Source of the DNA: Rhodospirillaceae bacterium
GTDB taxonomy: Bacteria > Pseudomonadota > Alphaproteobacteria > UBA8366 > Aestuariispiraceae
Direction of reading: 5' to 3'
Length of the DNA stretch: 64,000 nucleotides
Assembly (NCBI GenBank): GCA_002709955.1
Contig: PAQY01000013.1
Coordinates: forward strand, 380,057 to 444,056
Of the stretch, positions 27,227 through 35,537 are shown one piece after another. The translations under genes were made by a program, and so were the position numbers. Position 1 is the stretch's first letter. Each line of letters opens with the position of its first letter. A model generated the notes under the pieces. The model saw only the letters and a program-made list of their open reading frames with translations, ran no database searches and had not been told where the DNA came from.

Positions 27227-29353
27227 ATGAAGGTGCAGCTCTTTTCCCATCGCACAGGCCATTCCTATCGTCAGGCCCGACGGGACCGGTATCTGATCGG
27301 CGCAATTGCCCTGATCACCTTTCTAACGGTGCTGATATCGTCGGTTCTGGCGATGACCAGCGCGGCAAGCGCAGCAGAGGCACAGAATGACGGTCTGTAT
27401 CTGCGGCCAATGGGCCAGGCAGAGGCCCCCTTTGCCTCAGCCCCCAGACTGGCGCAATCGGTGCAGTTGGATATCGCCGCCATCGTTGCGCGGGGAACGG
27501 TCATTCAATTGTTCCGGAATGACAGCACGGATTGGGTCGAAGGACGCTATCGCTTTCCCTTGCCCGATAAGGCGACGGTGGATCGCCTGACCATTCGCGT
27601 CAATGATCGCATCGTCGAAGGGGAAATTCGAGAGCGCAGCGCTGCCAGAAAAGAATACGAAGCGGCAAAGGAAGCCGGGCAGACTGCGGCCCTGATGGAT
27701 GAGAATCGCCCCAATCAGTTCATGCTGTCCCTGGCCAATATCGGACCGGGGGAAATGGTCTCTGTCACGTTGGAGTTTCAGTCAACGGTCGACCGGGATG
27801 GGGATTTGTTTGAATTTCGCATGCCGCTGGTCACCGCCCCCCGATATGTGCCGGATATGAAATTGTCGGCCCTGGAACATCCACAGGTTCAGGCGGAGAT
27901 TGAGCGTCAGATGGCGGATGCCGCACGCCTGGGATTCCCAATTGATGAACAGCGCCAGTCAAACCCGACCGGGTTGCAGGTTACGCTGGATGCCGGGGCT
28001 GAATTGGCGACGCTGGAAAGCCCCAGCCACGATCTGGTCGTAACCCGCGAAGGGGAGAAATACAAAATTGGCCTGCGATTGGAAGCAGAGCCTGCGGATC
28101 GTGACATCGTTCTGCGCTGGCGCACCCAACGCAATGATATGCCAGGTGCGATGTTGTTTCATGAACGGGTTGGCACGGTGGATTATCTATTGGCCATGGT
28201 TCAGCCGCCCCAACCTGATCAGGCCAAGCAATTGGAGCGTCCCCGTGATGTGACATTTATCATCGATACGTCCGGTTCAATGGAAGGGGAGTCGATGCAG
28301 GCGGCCAGCGCGGCGCTTATTCAGGCATTGGCGGCGCTGGGCCCCAAGGACCGGTTTGATGTCATAGAGTTTGATTCCAGCTATCGACGCCTGTTTGGTC
28401 AAACGGAACCGGCGACACCGGCGCGAATTCAAAAGGCGGTTGGCTTTGTTGCGGGTCTGAAAGCTGATGGGGGAACGGAAATGATGCCCCCGCTTCGATC
28501 TGCTCTGGCATTTGGGCATAGCGTCCAGGATAGCAGCGATCAGGCTGCGTTGCGCCAGATCGTGTTCCTGACCGATGGTCTGGTCGGCAATGAAGATGAA
28601 TTGTTTCAGATGATCGAAGCCAATCTGGGCAATGCTCGTTTGTTTACGGTTTCCCTCGGCTCTGCGCCGAATGGATGGTTCATGCGCAAATCCGCCCAAC
28701 TGGGTGCGGGTGAAACCCTAAACATCGCTAATGTGTCCGAAGCGGCCTCGAAGATGGCAGAATTCTATAAACGGATTGAAACGCCTGTTGCGATTGATCT
28801 GCAGATATCAGCCGATCCCGCCACCCGGATGGAAGTATATCCAGACCGGTTGCCCGATCTGTATGGGGCCCGCGCCTTGATTGTTCCGATTGCGATGGAA
28901 AATTGGGATGGAAATCTGACATTTACCGGCAAAATGGCGCAGGACGATATGCTGGTCCACCTGACCCGCGCAGATCTGCGCCCTGCCAAAGGGATCGCAA
29001 AATTATGGGCCCGAACCAAGGTTGAATCGATCCAGGACGATATTCGCCGGGGCGCGATTGATCCAGAAGCGGGACGTCTTGCCATATTGGACCTTGCCCT
29101 GCCGCATCAACTGGCAACCGCCTATACCAGCTTTGTCGCGGTGGATCGCCCGGTTCGCCGTCCCGCATCAGAAGACATACAGCAGCACGACATGCCCAAT
29201 AATCTGCCCGCCGGTATGGTGATGGCGTCCCTTGCCGGACCTGCAGGGGCGACCGGATGGCAGGGCATGATCCTGATTGGTGTGGGGTTGATCGCAGGCT
29301 CGATTGTGCTGTTGTTGATCAGCCGCCGGCGTGGCTTTGGGGCGGGGAAATGA
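27227..29353 (+). CDS. marine proteobacterial sortase target protein (VIT + vWA)
   Basis: 708 residues. A signal-type N-terminal helix (about 25-50), a VIT domain (about 60-190, with FPLPDKATVDRLTI and REYEAAK-like sequence RKEYEAAKEAGQTAAL), a von Willebrand A domain with the MIDAS DTSGSM near residue 346, and a C-terminal anchor: GPAGATG, a membrane helix (MILIGVGLIAGSIVLLLI) and a basic end SRRRGFGAGK. That is the tail of a sortase substrate. The start ATG 27227 follows GAGGAG; 18 extra codons upstream have no support. The stop overlaps the sortase start (ATGA), so enzyme and substrate are co-translated. Role of the anchored protein unknown. Confidence 0.88.
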   Translation: MKVQLFSHRTGHSYRQARRDRYLIGAIALITFLTVLISSVLAMTSAASAAEAQNDGLYLRPMGQAEAPFASAPRLAQSVQLDIAAIVARGTVIQLFRNDSTDWVEGRYRFPLPDKATVDRLTIRVNDRIVEGEIRERSAARKEYEAAKEAGQTAALMDENRPNQFMLSLANIGPGEMVSVTLEFQSTVDRDGDLFEFRMPLVTAPRYVPDMKLSALEHPQVQAEIERQMADAARLGFPIDEQRQSNPTGLQVTLDAGAELATLESPSHDLVVTREGEKYKIGLRLEAEPADRDIVLRWRTQRNDMPGAMLFHERVGTVDYLLAMVQPPQPDQAKQLERPRDVTFIIDTSGSMEGESMQAASAALIQALAALGPKDRFDVIEFDSSYRRLFGQTEPATPARIQKAVGFVAGLKADGGTEMMPPLRSALAFGHSVQDSSDQAALRQIVFLTDGLVGNEDELFQMIEANLGNARLFTVSLGSAPNGWFMRKSAQLGAGETLNIANVSEAASKMAEFYKRIETPVAIDLQISADPATRMEVYPDRLPDLYGARALIVPIAMENWDGNLTFTGKMAQDDMLVHLTRADLRPAKGIAKLWARTKVESIQDDIRRGAIDPEAGRLAILDLALPHQLATAYTSFVAVDRPVRRPASEDIQQHDMPNNLPAGMVMASLAGPAGATGWQGMILIGVGLIAGSIVLLLISRRRGFGAGK

Positions 29354-29967
29354 GGGCTGTTTGGACGCAAGACGGCGGGAAGCCCGTGAAGGGCACTCAT
29401 TCCCCCCGGCGCAATCGGCCCCTGTTGGTGCTGGCCATGATCTTGGCGGGGTTCGGGGTCTGGCAGGTGGGCCAGTCTGGGGTGATCCTGGTGAAGGCAT
29501 GGTTGGCCCCGATCCTGATTCAGCGGGCCTGGGCGGCGGCGCAGGACGGACAGACAGGCGATGCGCTAAAGCCCTGGCCCTGGGCCGATACCCAGCCAAT
29601 TGCCAAACTGCATTTCCCAAGTCTGGGGCGGGACAGGATCGCGCTGGCCGGGGCGTCCGGCAGGGCGATGGCCTTTGGCCCGACCCTGGCTCAGGGGGGC
29701 GATGTTCCGGCCTTTTTCGGACATCGCGATACCCATTTTCTGATGCTGCAGGATTTGCAGCCGGGCGACTCGGTCGTATGGGAAAAGGCGGATCGTTCTG
29801 TCGCGGCGTATCGCGTGATTGATGCGTCTGTGCAGCATAAGGACCATTTGCAGGTGCCCTTGGGACTGCCGGGCCAGTATGTCGCTCTGGTCACATGCTG
29901 GCCGTTCGATGCGGTTCAGGCGGGCGGGCCCCTGCGCTATGTGATACTCGCACAGCGCGAAGAATAA
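29350..29967 (+). CDS. class GN sortase
   Basis: 205 residues, with one N-terminal membrane helix (about 24-48). The catalytic triad is His 125 in FFGHRDTHF, Cys 183 in LVTCWPFDA and Arg 196 in PLRYVIL. This is the Gram-negative sortase class always found with one VIT/vWA substrate. It cleaves a C-terminal sorting signal and attaches the substrate to an acceptor, probably at the periplasmic face. The start ATG 29350 overlaps the target gene's TGA by 4 bp, which supports this start over the longer frame from 29257. Confidence 0.93.
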   Translation: MRAVWTQDGGKPVKGTHSPRRNRPLLVLAMILAGFGVWQVGQSGVILVKAWLAPILIQRAWAAAQDGQTGDALKPWPWADTQPIAKLHFPSLGRDRIALAGASGRAMAFGPTLAQGGDVPAFFGHRDTHFLMLQDLQPGDSVVWEKADRSVAAYRVIDASVQHKDHLQVPLGLPGQYVALVTCWPFDAVQAGGPLRYVILAQREE

Positions 29968-30052
29968 TGGTGGCCCCATTCAATTACGATTTATTAATAA
30001 ATATCTGTCATTTTCATGACATCAGTCGCTGGTGATGCAAGGGGAGCATGAA

Positions 30053-30352
30053 ATGGGTAGGATGTCACCGCAATGCATATTGAATTTGCGCATGGTCGAA
30101 GGGGCCTTGTTGAAAGGCGACTGGGCCCGTGCTCGTAAGCTTGTTGTTGCCTGGGAATGTCCTGAAGGCGGCGCGTGCGGCCCTGGGGAAAGTTGCACCG
30201 CCCATCGTGGTTTTCTGCACCATGTGGCCTTGACCGTAAAAATCATGGGGCTGGAGGCGGCGCGCAAACACCTGGCGCATGCCGTGCCCGTTTCTATTGC
30301 CCAGCCCGCCCGAGTTTTGCCGCTTCAGATGGCGAATTCGTCTTCGCTGTAG
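30053..30352 (+). CDS. small cysteine-containing protein, unknown
   Basis: 99 residues starting MGRMSPQCILNLRMVEGALL. ATG 30053 has a strong AAGGGGAG 6 bp upstream. The central part WECPEGGACGPGESCTAHRG has four spaced Cys/His residues that could bind metal; the rest is helical. It overlaps the last 28 bp of the convergent serB gene, which is a warning against it, but the ribosome site and AT-rich promoter-like DNA in front (29985-30025) support it. I do not recognise the family. Confidence 0.5.
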   Translation: MGRMSPQCILNLRMVEGALLKGDWARARKLVVAWECPEGGACGPGESCTAHRGFLHHVALTVKIMGLEAARKHLAHAVPVSIAQPARVLPLQMANSSSL

Positions 30353-31230
30353 CCCTGATAGAATAACAGCGCGGTCATGTCGGTATGTTCGATGTGCACA
30401 CGGGTCTGTTCCCGCACAATGGGTTTTGGGAAAAAGCCAATGCCCAATCCTGCGGCGGTCAACATATCCAGATCATTCGCGCCATCGCCAATCGCCGCTG
30501 CACCGCTGCGGGGCACAGCCTGGCGGATGCACATGTCATCCAGGATTTCCAATTTCGTCGCCCGTCCGACAATTTTACCAGTCAAGTTGCCGGTGAAGCA
30601 GCCATCATCGCCAATTTCCAATGTATTGGCCGCATGTTCCTGAAAGCCCAGCTGGGCGTGGACCACTTCGGTGGTAAAGGTGAAGCCACCAGATACCAGC
30701 GCACACAACGCGCCATTTGCCACCATGGTCTTAACGGCACGTTCCGCCCCGTTTGTGTGCAGAATCTGATCCATCACAACAGCCATCGATTCGGTCGCCT
30801 GATAGCCTTTCAGCAGGGCGACGCGGGCGCGCAGGCTCTCAATGAAATCAAGCTCTCCGGCCATTGATCTGGCCGTGATCGCCATGACCGCATCGCCAAA
30901 GCCCAGCGCCGTTGCCAATGTGTCCAGGGTTTCGTTCTGGATCATGGTTGAGTCCATATCGGACACAAGAACACGTTTGCGCCGGCCTTCCGGGGCCTGC
31001 ACCGCGCGATCGATACCGTCCAGACCTGGGGCCCCTTCCAGCGCAGCGATCAAGGCCAGTTGCGTGGCCCCATCCGCAATGAATTCCGCGGCCCAGCCTG
31101 AGGCCAGGGTTTTGGTTTCCATGGATGGAGCAGCCCCGGCGCGCTGTACGGCGGCACGCGCAGCGGTCAGGTGGTCTTCAGTAAGGGCGGTGCGATTGCG
31201 GTTTGCAACCAATGTGATGACGTTTTGCAT
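30325..31230 (-). CDS. serB: phosphoserine phosphatase
   Basis: 301 residues, HAD superfamily. Hydrolyses phosphoserine, last step of serine synthesis. Catalytic DMDST at 91-95 (VLVSDMDSTMIQNETLD), SGGFTFTTE, and GDGANDLDMLTAAGLGIGF. The N-terminal 80 residues form the usual ACT-like regulatory part. ATG 31230 (MQNVITLVANRNR) is chosen; an upstream TTG at 31275 would add 15 residues without similarity. It is divergent from miaA. Confidence 0.95.
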   Translation of the reverse strand: MQNVITLVANRNRTALTEDHLTAARAAVQRAGAAPSMETKTLASGWAAEFIADGATQLALIAALEGAPGLDGIDRAVQAPEGRRKRVLVSDMDSTMIQNETLDTLATALGFGDAVMAITARSMAGELDFIESLRARVALLKGYQATESMAVVMDQILHTNGAERAVKTMVANGALCALVSGGFTFTTEVVHAQLGFQEHAANTLEIGDDGCFTGNLTGKIVGRATKLEILDDMCIRQAVPRSGAAAIGDGANDLDMLTAAGLGIGFFPKPIVREQTRVHIEHTDMTALLFYQGYSEDEFAI

Positions 31231-31375
31231 AGGGAAATCGCGATACCCGAGGCCATCCATTCCCGCAAGCGACAAATTCGTGACGCTGGCGGATTTCTGA
31301 TCTGTACGCTTCGCTCTCGCCCCGTCGGTGGGAAGCGTCTAGACTGCGCCGCGTTAACGCGTGAAGGATGGTTGT

Positions 31376-32335
31376 GTGACTTCTGAACCTGATACGATCC
31401 GCCCCTGTATTGTGCTGTATGGCCCGACGGCTTCTGGGAAGTCGGCGCTGGCGCTGGCGGTGGCGCAAAGGTTTGGCGGTGTCGTGATCAACGCCGATTC
31501 GATGCAGATCTATCGCGACTTGCGGATATTAAGCGCCCGACCCTCGGCAGAGGAGGAGGCTTTGGTGCCGCATCGCCTATATGGTGTTTTAGATGGGGAT
31601 GATGTCTGTTCGGCTGCCCGGTGGCGGGATATGGCGCGGATGGAAATTCAGGCGGCGCACGCTGCGGGACGCATCCCCATTCTGTGCGGCGGCACGGGAT
31701 TTTATATCAAGGCCTTGATCCAGGGCCTGTCGCCCATGCCACAGGTGCCGCCGGAAATTCGGGCGCAGATACGGGCCGAAGTTGCCGCTGCACCGGGCGT
31801 TTCAGCCTGGGATCGGTTGCAGGAACTGGACCCTGTGGCGGCTGCCCGCATTGAACCCATGGATATGCAGCGCATCAGCCGCGCGCTTGAGATTTATGCC
31901 GCAACCGGTCGCATCCTGACCGATTGGCAGAATGATCCCCTGGATGGTCCACCGCCTGGCCTGACATTTCTGACCTGTGTTATGGTGCCGCCCCGGGCAG
32001 AACTGGTCGCGCGGTGCGATGCCCGGCTGGATGCGATGGTGGATCAGGGGGCCTTGGCAGAAGTATCTGCCCTGATGGCGCGCGGCCTGCCTGACGACCG
32101 GCCGATCATGCGGGCCGTTGGGGTCCCGGAACTGACCGCGCATCTGATGGGACAGCTTACCCTGGCAGAGGCGCTTGTGCAGGCGAAAACGGCGACGCGA
32201 CGCTATGCCAAAAGACAGGCCACTTGGGCCAAGAATCAGATTGTTCCAAATTTTCTTATAAAAGAGAAATATTCAGAAAGTTTGGAGGCCAGATTTTTTG
32301 CATTTATTGAAGAAAACGGGTTGATTCGGGTTTAA
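31376..32335 (+). CDS. miaA: tRNA dimethylallyltransferase
   Basis: 319 residues. Adds a dimethylallyl group to A37 of tRNAs reading codons that begin with U. P-loop GPTASGKS at residues 16-23, then VINADSMQIYRDLRILSARP and GGTGFYIKALIQGLSPMP, and the C-terminal RRYAKRQATWAKNQ. GTG 31376 has AAGGA 7 bp upstream; the frame extends 5 codons to another GTG that overlaps that site. The 3' end turns AT-rich, but the protein is complete. Confidence 0.96.
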   Translation: MTSEPDTIRPCIVLYGPTASGKSALALAVAQRFGGVVINADSMQIYRDLRILSARPSAEEEALVPHRLYGVLDGDDVCSAARWRDMARMEIQAAHAAGRIPILCGGTGFYIKALIQGLSPMPQVPPEIRAQIRAEVAAAPGVSAWDRLQELDPVAAARIEPMDMQRISRALEIYAATGRILTDWQNDPLDGPPPGLTFLTCVMVPPRAELVARCDARLDAMVDQGALAEVSALMARGLPDDRPIMRAVGVPELTAHLMGQLTLAEALVQAKTATRRYAKRQATWAKNQIVPNFLIKEKYSESLEARFFAFIEENGLIRV

Positions 32336-32361
32336 GCCGCCCGTATTGTGCGCCGCACGCG

Positions 32362-32426
32362 ATGAGGCGTCTGTCTGGCGATAGAATCCTTTCCCGAAAT
32401 TGAATGACCCCGTTGGGGTGTTTTTT
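32362..32426 (+). promoter_or_regulatory. possible attenuator leader of ilvBN (short peptide plus terminator hairpin)
   Basis: An ATG at 32362 opens a 13-codon frame MRRLSGDRILSRN that contains Leu, Ile and Leu codons and stops at 32401-32403. Three bases later comes the hairpin ACCCC-gtt-GGGGT (32407-32419) followed by GTTTTTT, only 20 bp before the ilvB start. A terminator this close to a gene fits transcription attenuation by branched-chain amino acids; it could instead just end miaA. The peptide has no good ribosome site. Confidence 0.4.
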
Positions 32427-32445
32427 AACAAGATGGATGAACGAC

Positions 32446-34212
32446 ATGTCGACACAGCAACTTTCCGGCGCGGAAATGGTGATTAAAGCCCTAAAAGATC
32501 AGGGTGTCGATGTTGTATTTGGATATCCAGGCGGCGCCGTGCTGCCAATTTATGATGCGCTGTTCAAACAGAACCATGTGCGCCACATTCTGGTGCGTCA
32601 TGAACAGGGTGCTGTGCATGCGGCGGAAGGCTATGCGCGGTCCACCGGCAAGCCTGGTGTTGTGCTGGTGACCTCTGGCCCGGGCGCGACCAATGCGGTG
32701 ACCGGCCTGACCGATGCGCTGATGGATTCCATTCCCATCGTCTGCCTGACCGGGCAGGTGCCGACCCATCTGATTGGGAATGATGCATTCCAGGAATGCG
32801 ACACGACCGGGATCACGCGCCCCTGCACAAAGCACAATTATCTGGTCAAGGATGTGAACAAGCTGGCCCGCACGATGCACGAGGCCTTTTATGTCGCGAC
32901 CAGCGGGCGTCCCGGCCCGGTCGTGGTTGACCTGCCAAAGGATGTGCAGTTTGCGACCGGCACCTATGAAATGCCGAAATCCGCGGCGCACAAGACCTAT
33001 AAACCTATCCTGAAGCCCGATCATTCCCGCATCGAAGCGGCTGTTGATCTGTTGCTGTCGGCAAAGCGCCCGATTGTGTATGCGGGCGGTGGGGTCATCA
33101 ATGCCGGGCCGAATGCTGCAAAACTGCTGACTGAATTTGTGCGCATGAACAATTTTCCCTGCACCCTGACCCTGATGGGCCTGGGGGCGTTCCCAGCCAA
33201 CGAGCCGCAATATCTGGGCATGTTGGGTATGCATGGAACCTATGAGGCGAATTGGGCGATGCATGATTGCGATGTCATGCTGGCCATTGGATCGCGCTTT
33301 GATGATCGCATCACCGGGCGATTGGATGCGTTCTCCCCCAATTCCAAGAAGATCCATATCGATATCGATGCGTCTTCGATCAACAAGAATGTGCGCGTCG
33401 ACTTGCCGATCGTCGGGGATGCTGGATACGCGCTGGAAGACCTGATCAAGGTTATGAAGGCACGCCAGAAGAAGCCAGATGCTGCGGCAATGGAGCGCTG
33501 GTGGGGCAAGATCGATGAATGGCGGGCCTTGAAATGCCTGTCCTTCAAAAACGGTGAAACCGTTGCCAAACCTCAGCAGGCAATCCGCCGTCTGTATGAA
33601 AAGACGCTGGAAACCGGTAAGGATACCTTTATCACGACCGAAGTGGGCCAGCATCAGATGTGGGCGGCCCAGCATTTTGATTTCCAGAAGCCCAATCGCT
33701 GGATGACATCTGGCGGATTGGGAACCATGGGCTATGGCCTGCCTGCTGCGATCGGCGCGCAATTGGGCAATCCCGATGGTCTGGTGATCGATATCGCGGG
33801 CGAAGCCTCAATCCAGATGAACATCCAGGAACTCTCCACCGCCATTCAATATCGCCTGCCGGTGAAGATATTCATCCTGAACAATGAATATATGGGCATG
33901 GTGCGCCAATGGCAGGAATTGCTGCATGGCGGTCGCTATTCGGAAAGCTATTCCGAGGCCCTGCCCGATTTCGTGAAGCTGGGTGAGGCCTATGGCATGA
34001 AGGGCCTGCGGGCGGAAAATGCGGGTCAGCTGGATGATGTGATTGACGAAATGCTGGCCCATGATGGTCCGGTCATCGCCGATATTATGGTCGATAAGTC
34101 CGAAAATTGCTATCCGATGATCCCATCGGGGGCGGCCCATAATGACATGCTGTTGGGTCCGGTTGCTGAAGGCGAAGAAGCCATTGGCAATGCTGGGAAA
34201 ATGCTGGTTTAA
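32446..34212 (+). CDS. ilvB: acetolactate synthase large subunit
   Basis: 588 residues, ThDP enzyme for the first common step of valine, leucine and isoleucine synthesis. The catalytic Glu is in VRHEQGAVHAAEGYAR, FAD-binding middle domain around GMLGMHGTYEANWAMHD, and the ThDP/metal motif DIAGEASIQMNIQEL. ATG 32446 (MSTQQLSGAEMVIKAL) begins the conserved part; ATG 32437 (3 codons longer) is equally possible and neither has a strong ribosome site. It is followed by ilvN after about 30-50 bp. A terminator-like hairpin precedes it. Confidence 0.97.
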   Translation: MSTQQLSGAEMVIKALKDQGVDVVFGYPGGAVLPIYDALFKQNHVRHILVRHEQGAVHAAEGYARSTGKPGVVLVTSGPGATNAVTGLTDALMDSIPIVCLTGQVPTHLIGNDAFQECDTTGITRPCTKHNYLVKDVNKLARTMHEAFYVATSGRPGPVVVDLPKDVQFATGTYEMPKSAAHKTYKPILKPDHSRIEAAVDLLLSAKRPIVYAGGGVINAGPNAAKLLTEFVRMNNFPCTLTLMGLGAFPANEPQYLGMLGMHGTYEANWAMHDCDVMLAIGSRFDDRITGRLDAFSPNSKKIHIDIDASSINKNVRVDLPIVGDAGYALEDLIKVMKARQKKPDAAAMERWWGKIDEWRALKCLSFKNGETVAKPQQAIRRLYEKTLETGKDTFITTEVGQHQMWAAQHFDFQKPNRWMTSGGLGTMGYGLPAAIGAQLGNPDGLVIDIAGEASIQMNIQELSTAIQYRLPVKIFILNNEYMGMVRQWQELLHGGRYSESYSEALPDFVKLGEAYGMKGLRAENAGQLDDVIDEMLAHDGPVIADIMVDKSENCYPMIPSGAAHNDMLLGPVAEGEEAIGNAGKMLV

Positions 34213-34241
34213 GACGACACTTGAAATAGGGTGATTTTACA

Positions 34242-34829
34242 ATGCCGGAAGGAAGTTTTGGGATGGCGAATTCAGGGACCGTGGGTCAGCCGGGCGCAGC
34301 CTATACCTTTGCCAGCGGGAATGAGACCGTGCGGCGTCACACCTTTGCCGTGATCGTTGACAACGAACCCGGCGTTCTGGCCCGCGTGATTGGGCTGTTC
34401 TCTGGCCGGGGCTATAATATTGAAAGCCTGACCGTGTCGACCGTCACAGCAGATGAAAGCGTCAGCCGCATCAATATTGTCACCACGGGAACGGAGATGA
34501 TCATTGAACAGATCAAGGCGCAATTGCACCGACTTGTTCCGGTTCATGACGTTCATGACCTGACCCTGGATGGTGCGCATGTGGAGCGTGAATTGGCCCT
34601 GATCAAGGTCCGCGCCAAGGATCATGCCCGCCGGGAAAGCCTGCGCATCGCCGACATCTTCCACGCCAAAGTCGCCGATACGACGCTGGACAGCTTCGTC
34701 TTTCAGATTGATGGCGATCCGGAAAAGGTCAACAGCTTCATCGAATTGATGCGCGCCCTTGGCGACACAGAAGTCGCCCGCTCCGGCGTCATCGCCATTG
34801 CGCGCGGGAATGATGTTCTGAAGGTTTAA
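34242..34829 (+). CDS. ilvN: acetolactate synthase small (regulatory) subunit
   Basis: 195 residues from ATG 34242. The ACT domain (HTFAVIVDNEPGVLARVIGLF, then SGRGYNIESLTV) binds valine for feedback inhibition; the C-terminal domain KVADTTLDSFVFQIDGDPEKV activates the large subunit. It is longer at the N-terminus than the E. coli protein, as in other alphaproteobacteria. ATG 34263 has a better ribosome site (GGAAGGAAG) and would give 188 residues. It follows ilvB in the same operon. Confidence 0.95.
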   Translation: MPEGSFGMANSGTVGQPGAAYTFASGNETVRRHTFAVIVDNEPGVLARVIGLFSGRGYNIESLTVSTVTADESVSRINIVTTGTEMIIEQIKAQLHRLVPVHDVHDLTLDGAHVERELALIKVRAKDHARRESLRIADIFHAKVADTTLDSFVFQIDGDPEKVNSFIELMRALGDTEVARSGVIAIARGNDVLKV

Positions 34830-34869
34830 GGGGCTTCAGATAAGTAGGCTACATTTGAAATCTTTGATT

Positions 34870-35190
34870 TTACGTGTCTAGGGCGCGTAAGATTTTTGTC
34901 CAGTCCTGCTTCTCGCCCAGAATTCGGATGACAACAAGGTCCTCATCGGCGATTTGATACAGGATATAATGAGACCCAGTTGAATAAATACGGACTGGCG
35001 GGTTTAGCTCTGCGCGCAAGCGGGCTATTTCAGGTGCATAGAGGAGAAGTTGGAAGGTCTGTGTCAGATTGTTGACATAGTTTTCAGCCTGATCTGCTGA
35101 CCACGCAGTGGCTGTGTAAATCCAGATTGCTTCCAGATCTTCCCGTGCTCTTGGCGTTAGCCGATATCTGTTTGGTCTCTTAGGCCCCAT
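34870..35190 (-). CDS. parE: ParE/RelE-family toxin
   Basis: 106 residues starting MGPKRPNRYRLTPRAREDLE, the ParE fold with the typical sequence AIWIYTATAWSADQAENYVNNL, ELNPPVRIYSTGSHYILYQI and VVIRILGEKQDW. ParE toxins poison DNA gyrase. The start overlaps the last 11 bp of parD, the usual antitoxin-first order with coupling. A longer frame to 35229 would run far into parD and lacks support. Confidence 0.9.
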   Translation of the reverse strand: MGPKRPNRYRLTPRAREDLEAIWIYTATAWSADQAENYVNNLTQTFQLLLYAPEIARLRAELNPPVRIYSTGSHYILYQIADEDLVVIRILGEKQDWTKILRALDT

Positions 35191-35422
35191 GCTTTTTGCG
35201 CATCGTTGCATTAAACTCGATTGGGTCAAACAGTTCAGGCGTACCGCTGTTCAGGCCGTCATTGATTGCATCTTGTAAGGTTGCAATCGCGCTTTGGCGC
35301 TCCTGATCACGTCGGATCAAATGCCGCACATAGTCGCTGGTATTGCTGAAACACCCATTTTGTAATTGTTCTTCAATCCACGCTTTCATTGGGTCGGGGA
35401 GAGATACATTCATTGTTGCCAT
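35180..35422 (-). CDS. parD: ParD-family antitoxin
   Basis: 80 residues. MNVSLPDPMKAWIEEQLQNG with SNTSDYVRHLIRRDQER is the ribbon-helix-helix domain that binds DNA; the C-terminal part PELFDPIEFNATMRKKHGA wraps the toxin. ATG 35422 follows GGAGA with 7 bp spacing; ATG 35413 is a shorter option. The perfect palindrome 35458-35474 upstream is the likely operator for autoregulation. Confidence 0.9.
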   Translation of the reverse strand: MATMNVSLPDPMKAWIEEQLQNGCFSNTSDYVRHLIRRDQERQSAIATLQDAINDGLNSGTPELFDPIEFNATMRKKHGA

Positions 35423-35457
35423 CACAATTCTCCATTCAAGTGGAATGATAGAGCATC

Positions 35458-35474
35458 ATGGCAAAGATTGCCAT
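35458..35474. promoter_or_regulatory. palindrome upstream of parD, probable autoregulatory operator
   Basis: ATGGCAA-aga-TTGCCAT, seven perfect bases per arm, 36 bp before the parD ATG. Ribbon-helix-helix antitoxins bind such short palindromes over their promoter. Confidence 0.6.
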
Positions 35475-35537
35475 ATATCTGTTGGACTTCCTAGCCTGAA
35501 TAAAAATTTCGTTGCTGTGCAATCTAGGCCTCGAACG

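Noticed and set aside
32491-33762. 423-residue minus-strand frame opposite ilvB
   Set aside because: Lies wholly inside the highly conserved ilvB gene; rich in His, Arg and Gln as expected for an antisense shadow and has no motif or ribosome site.
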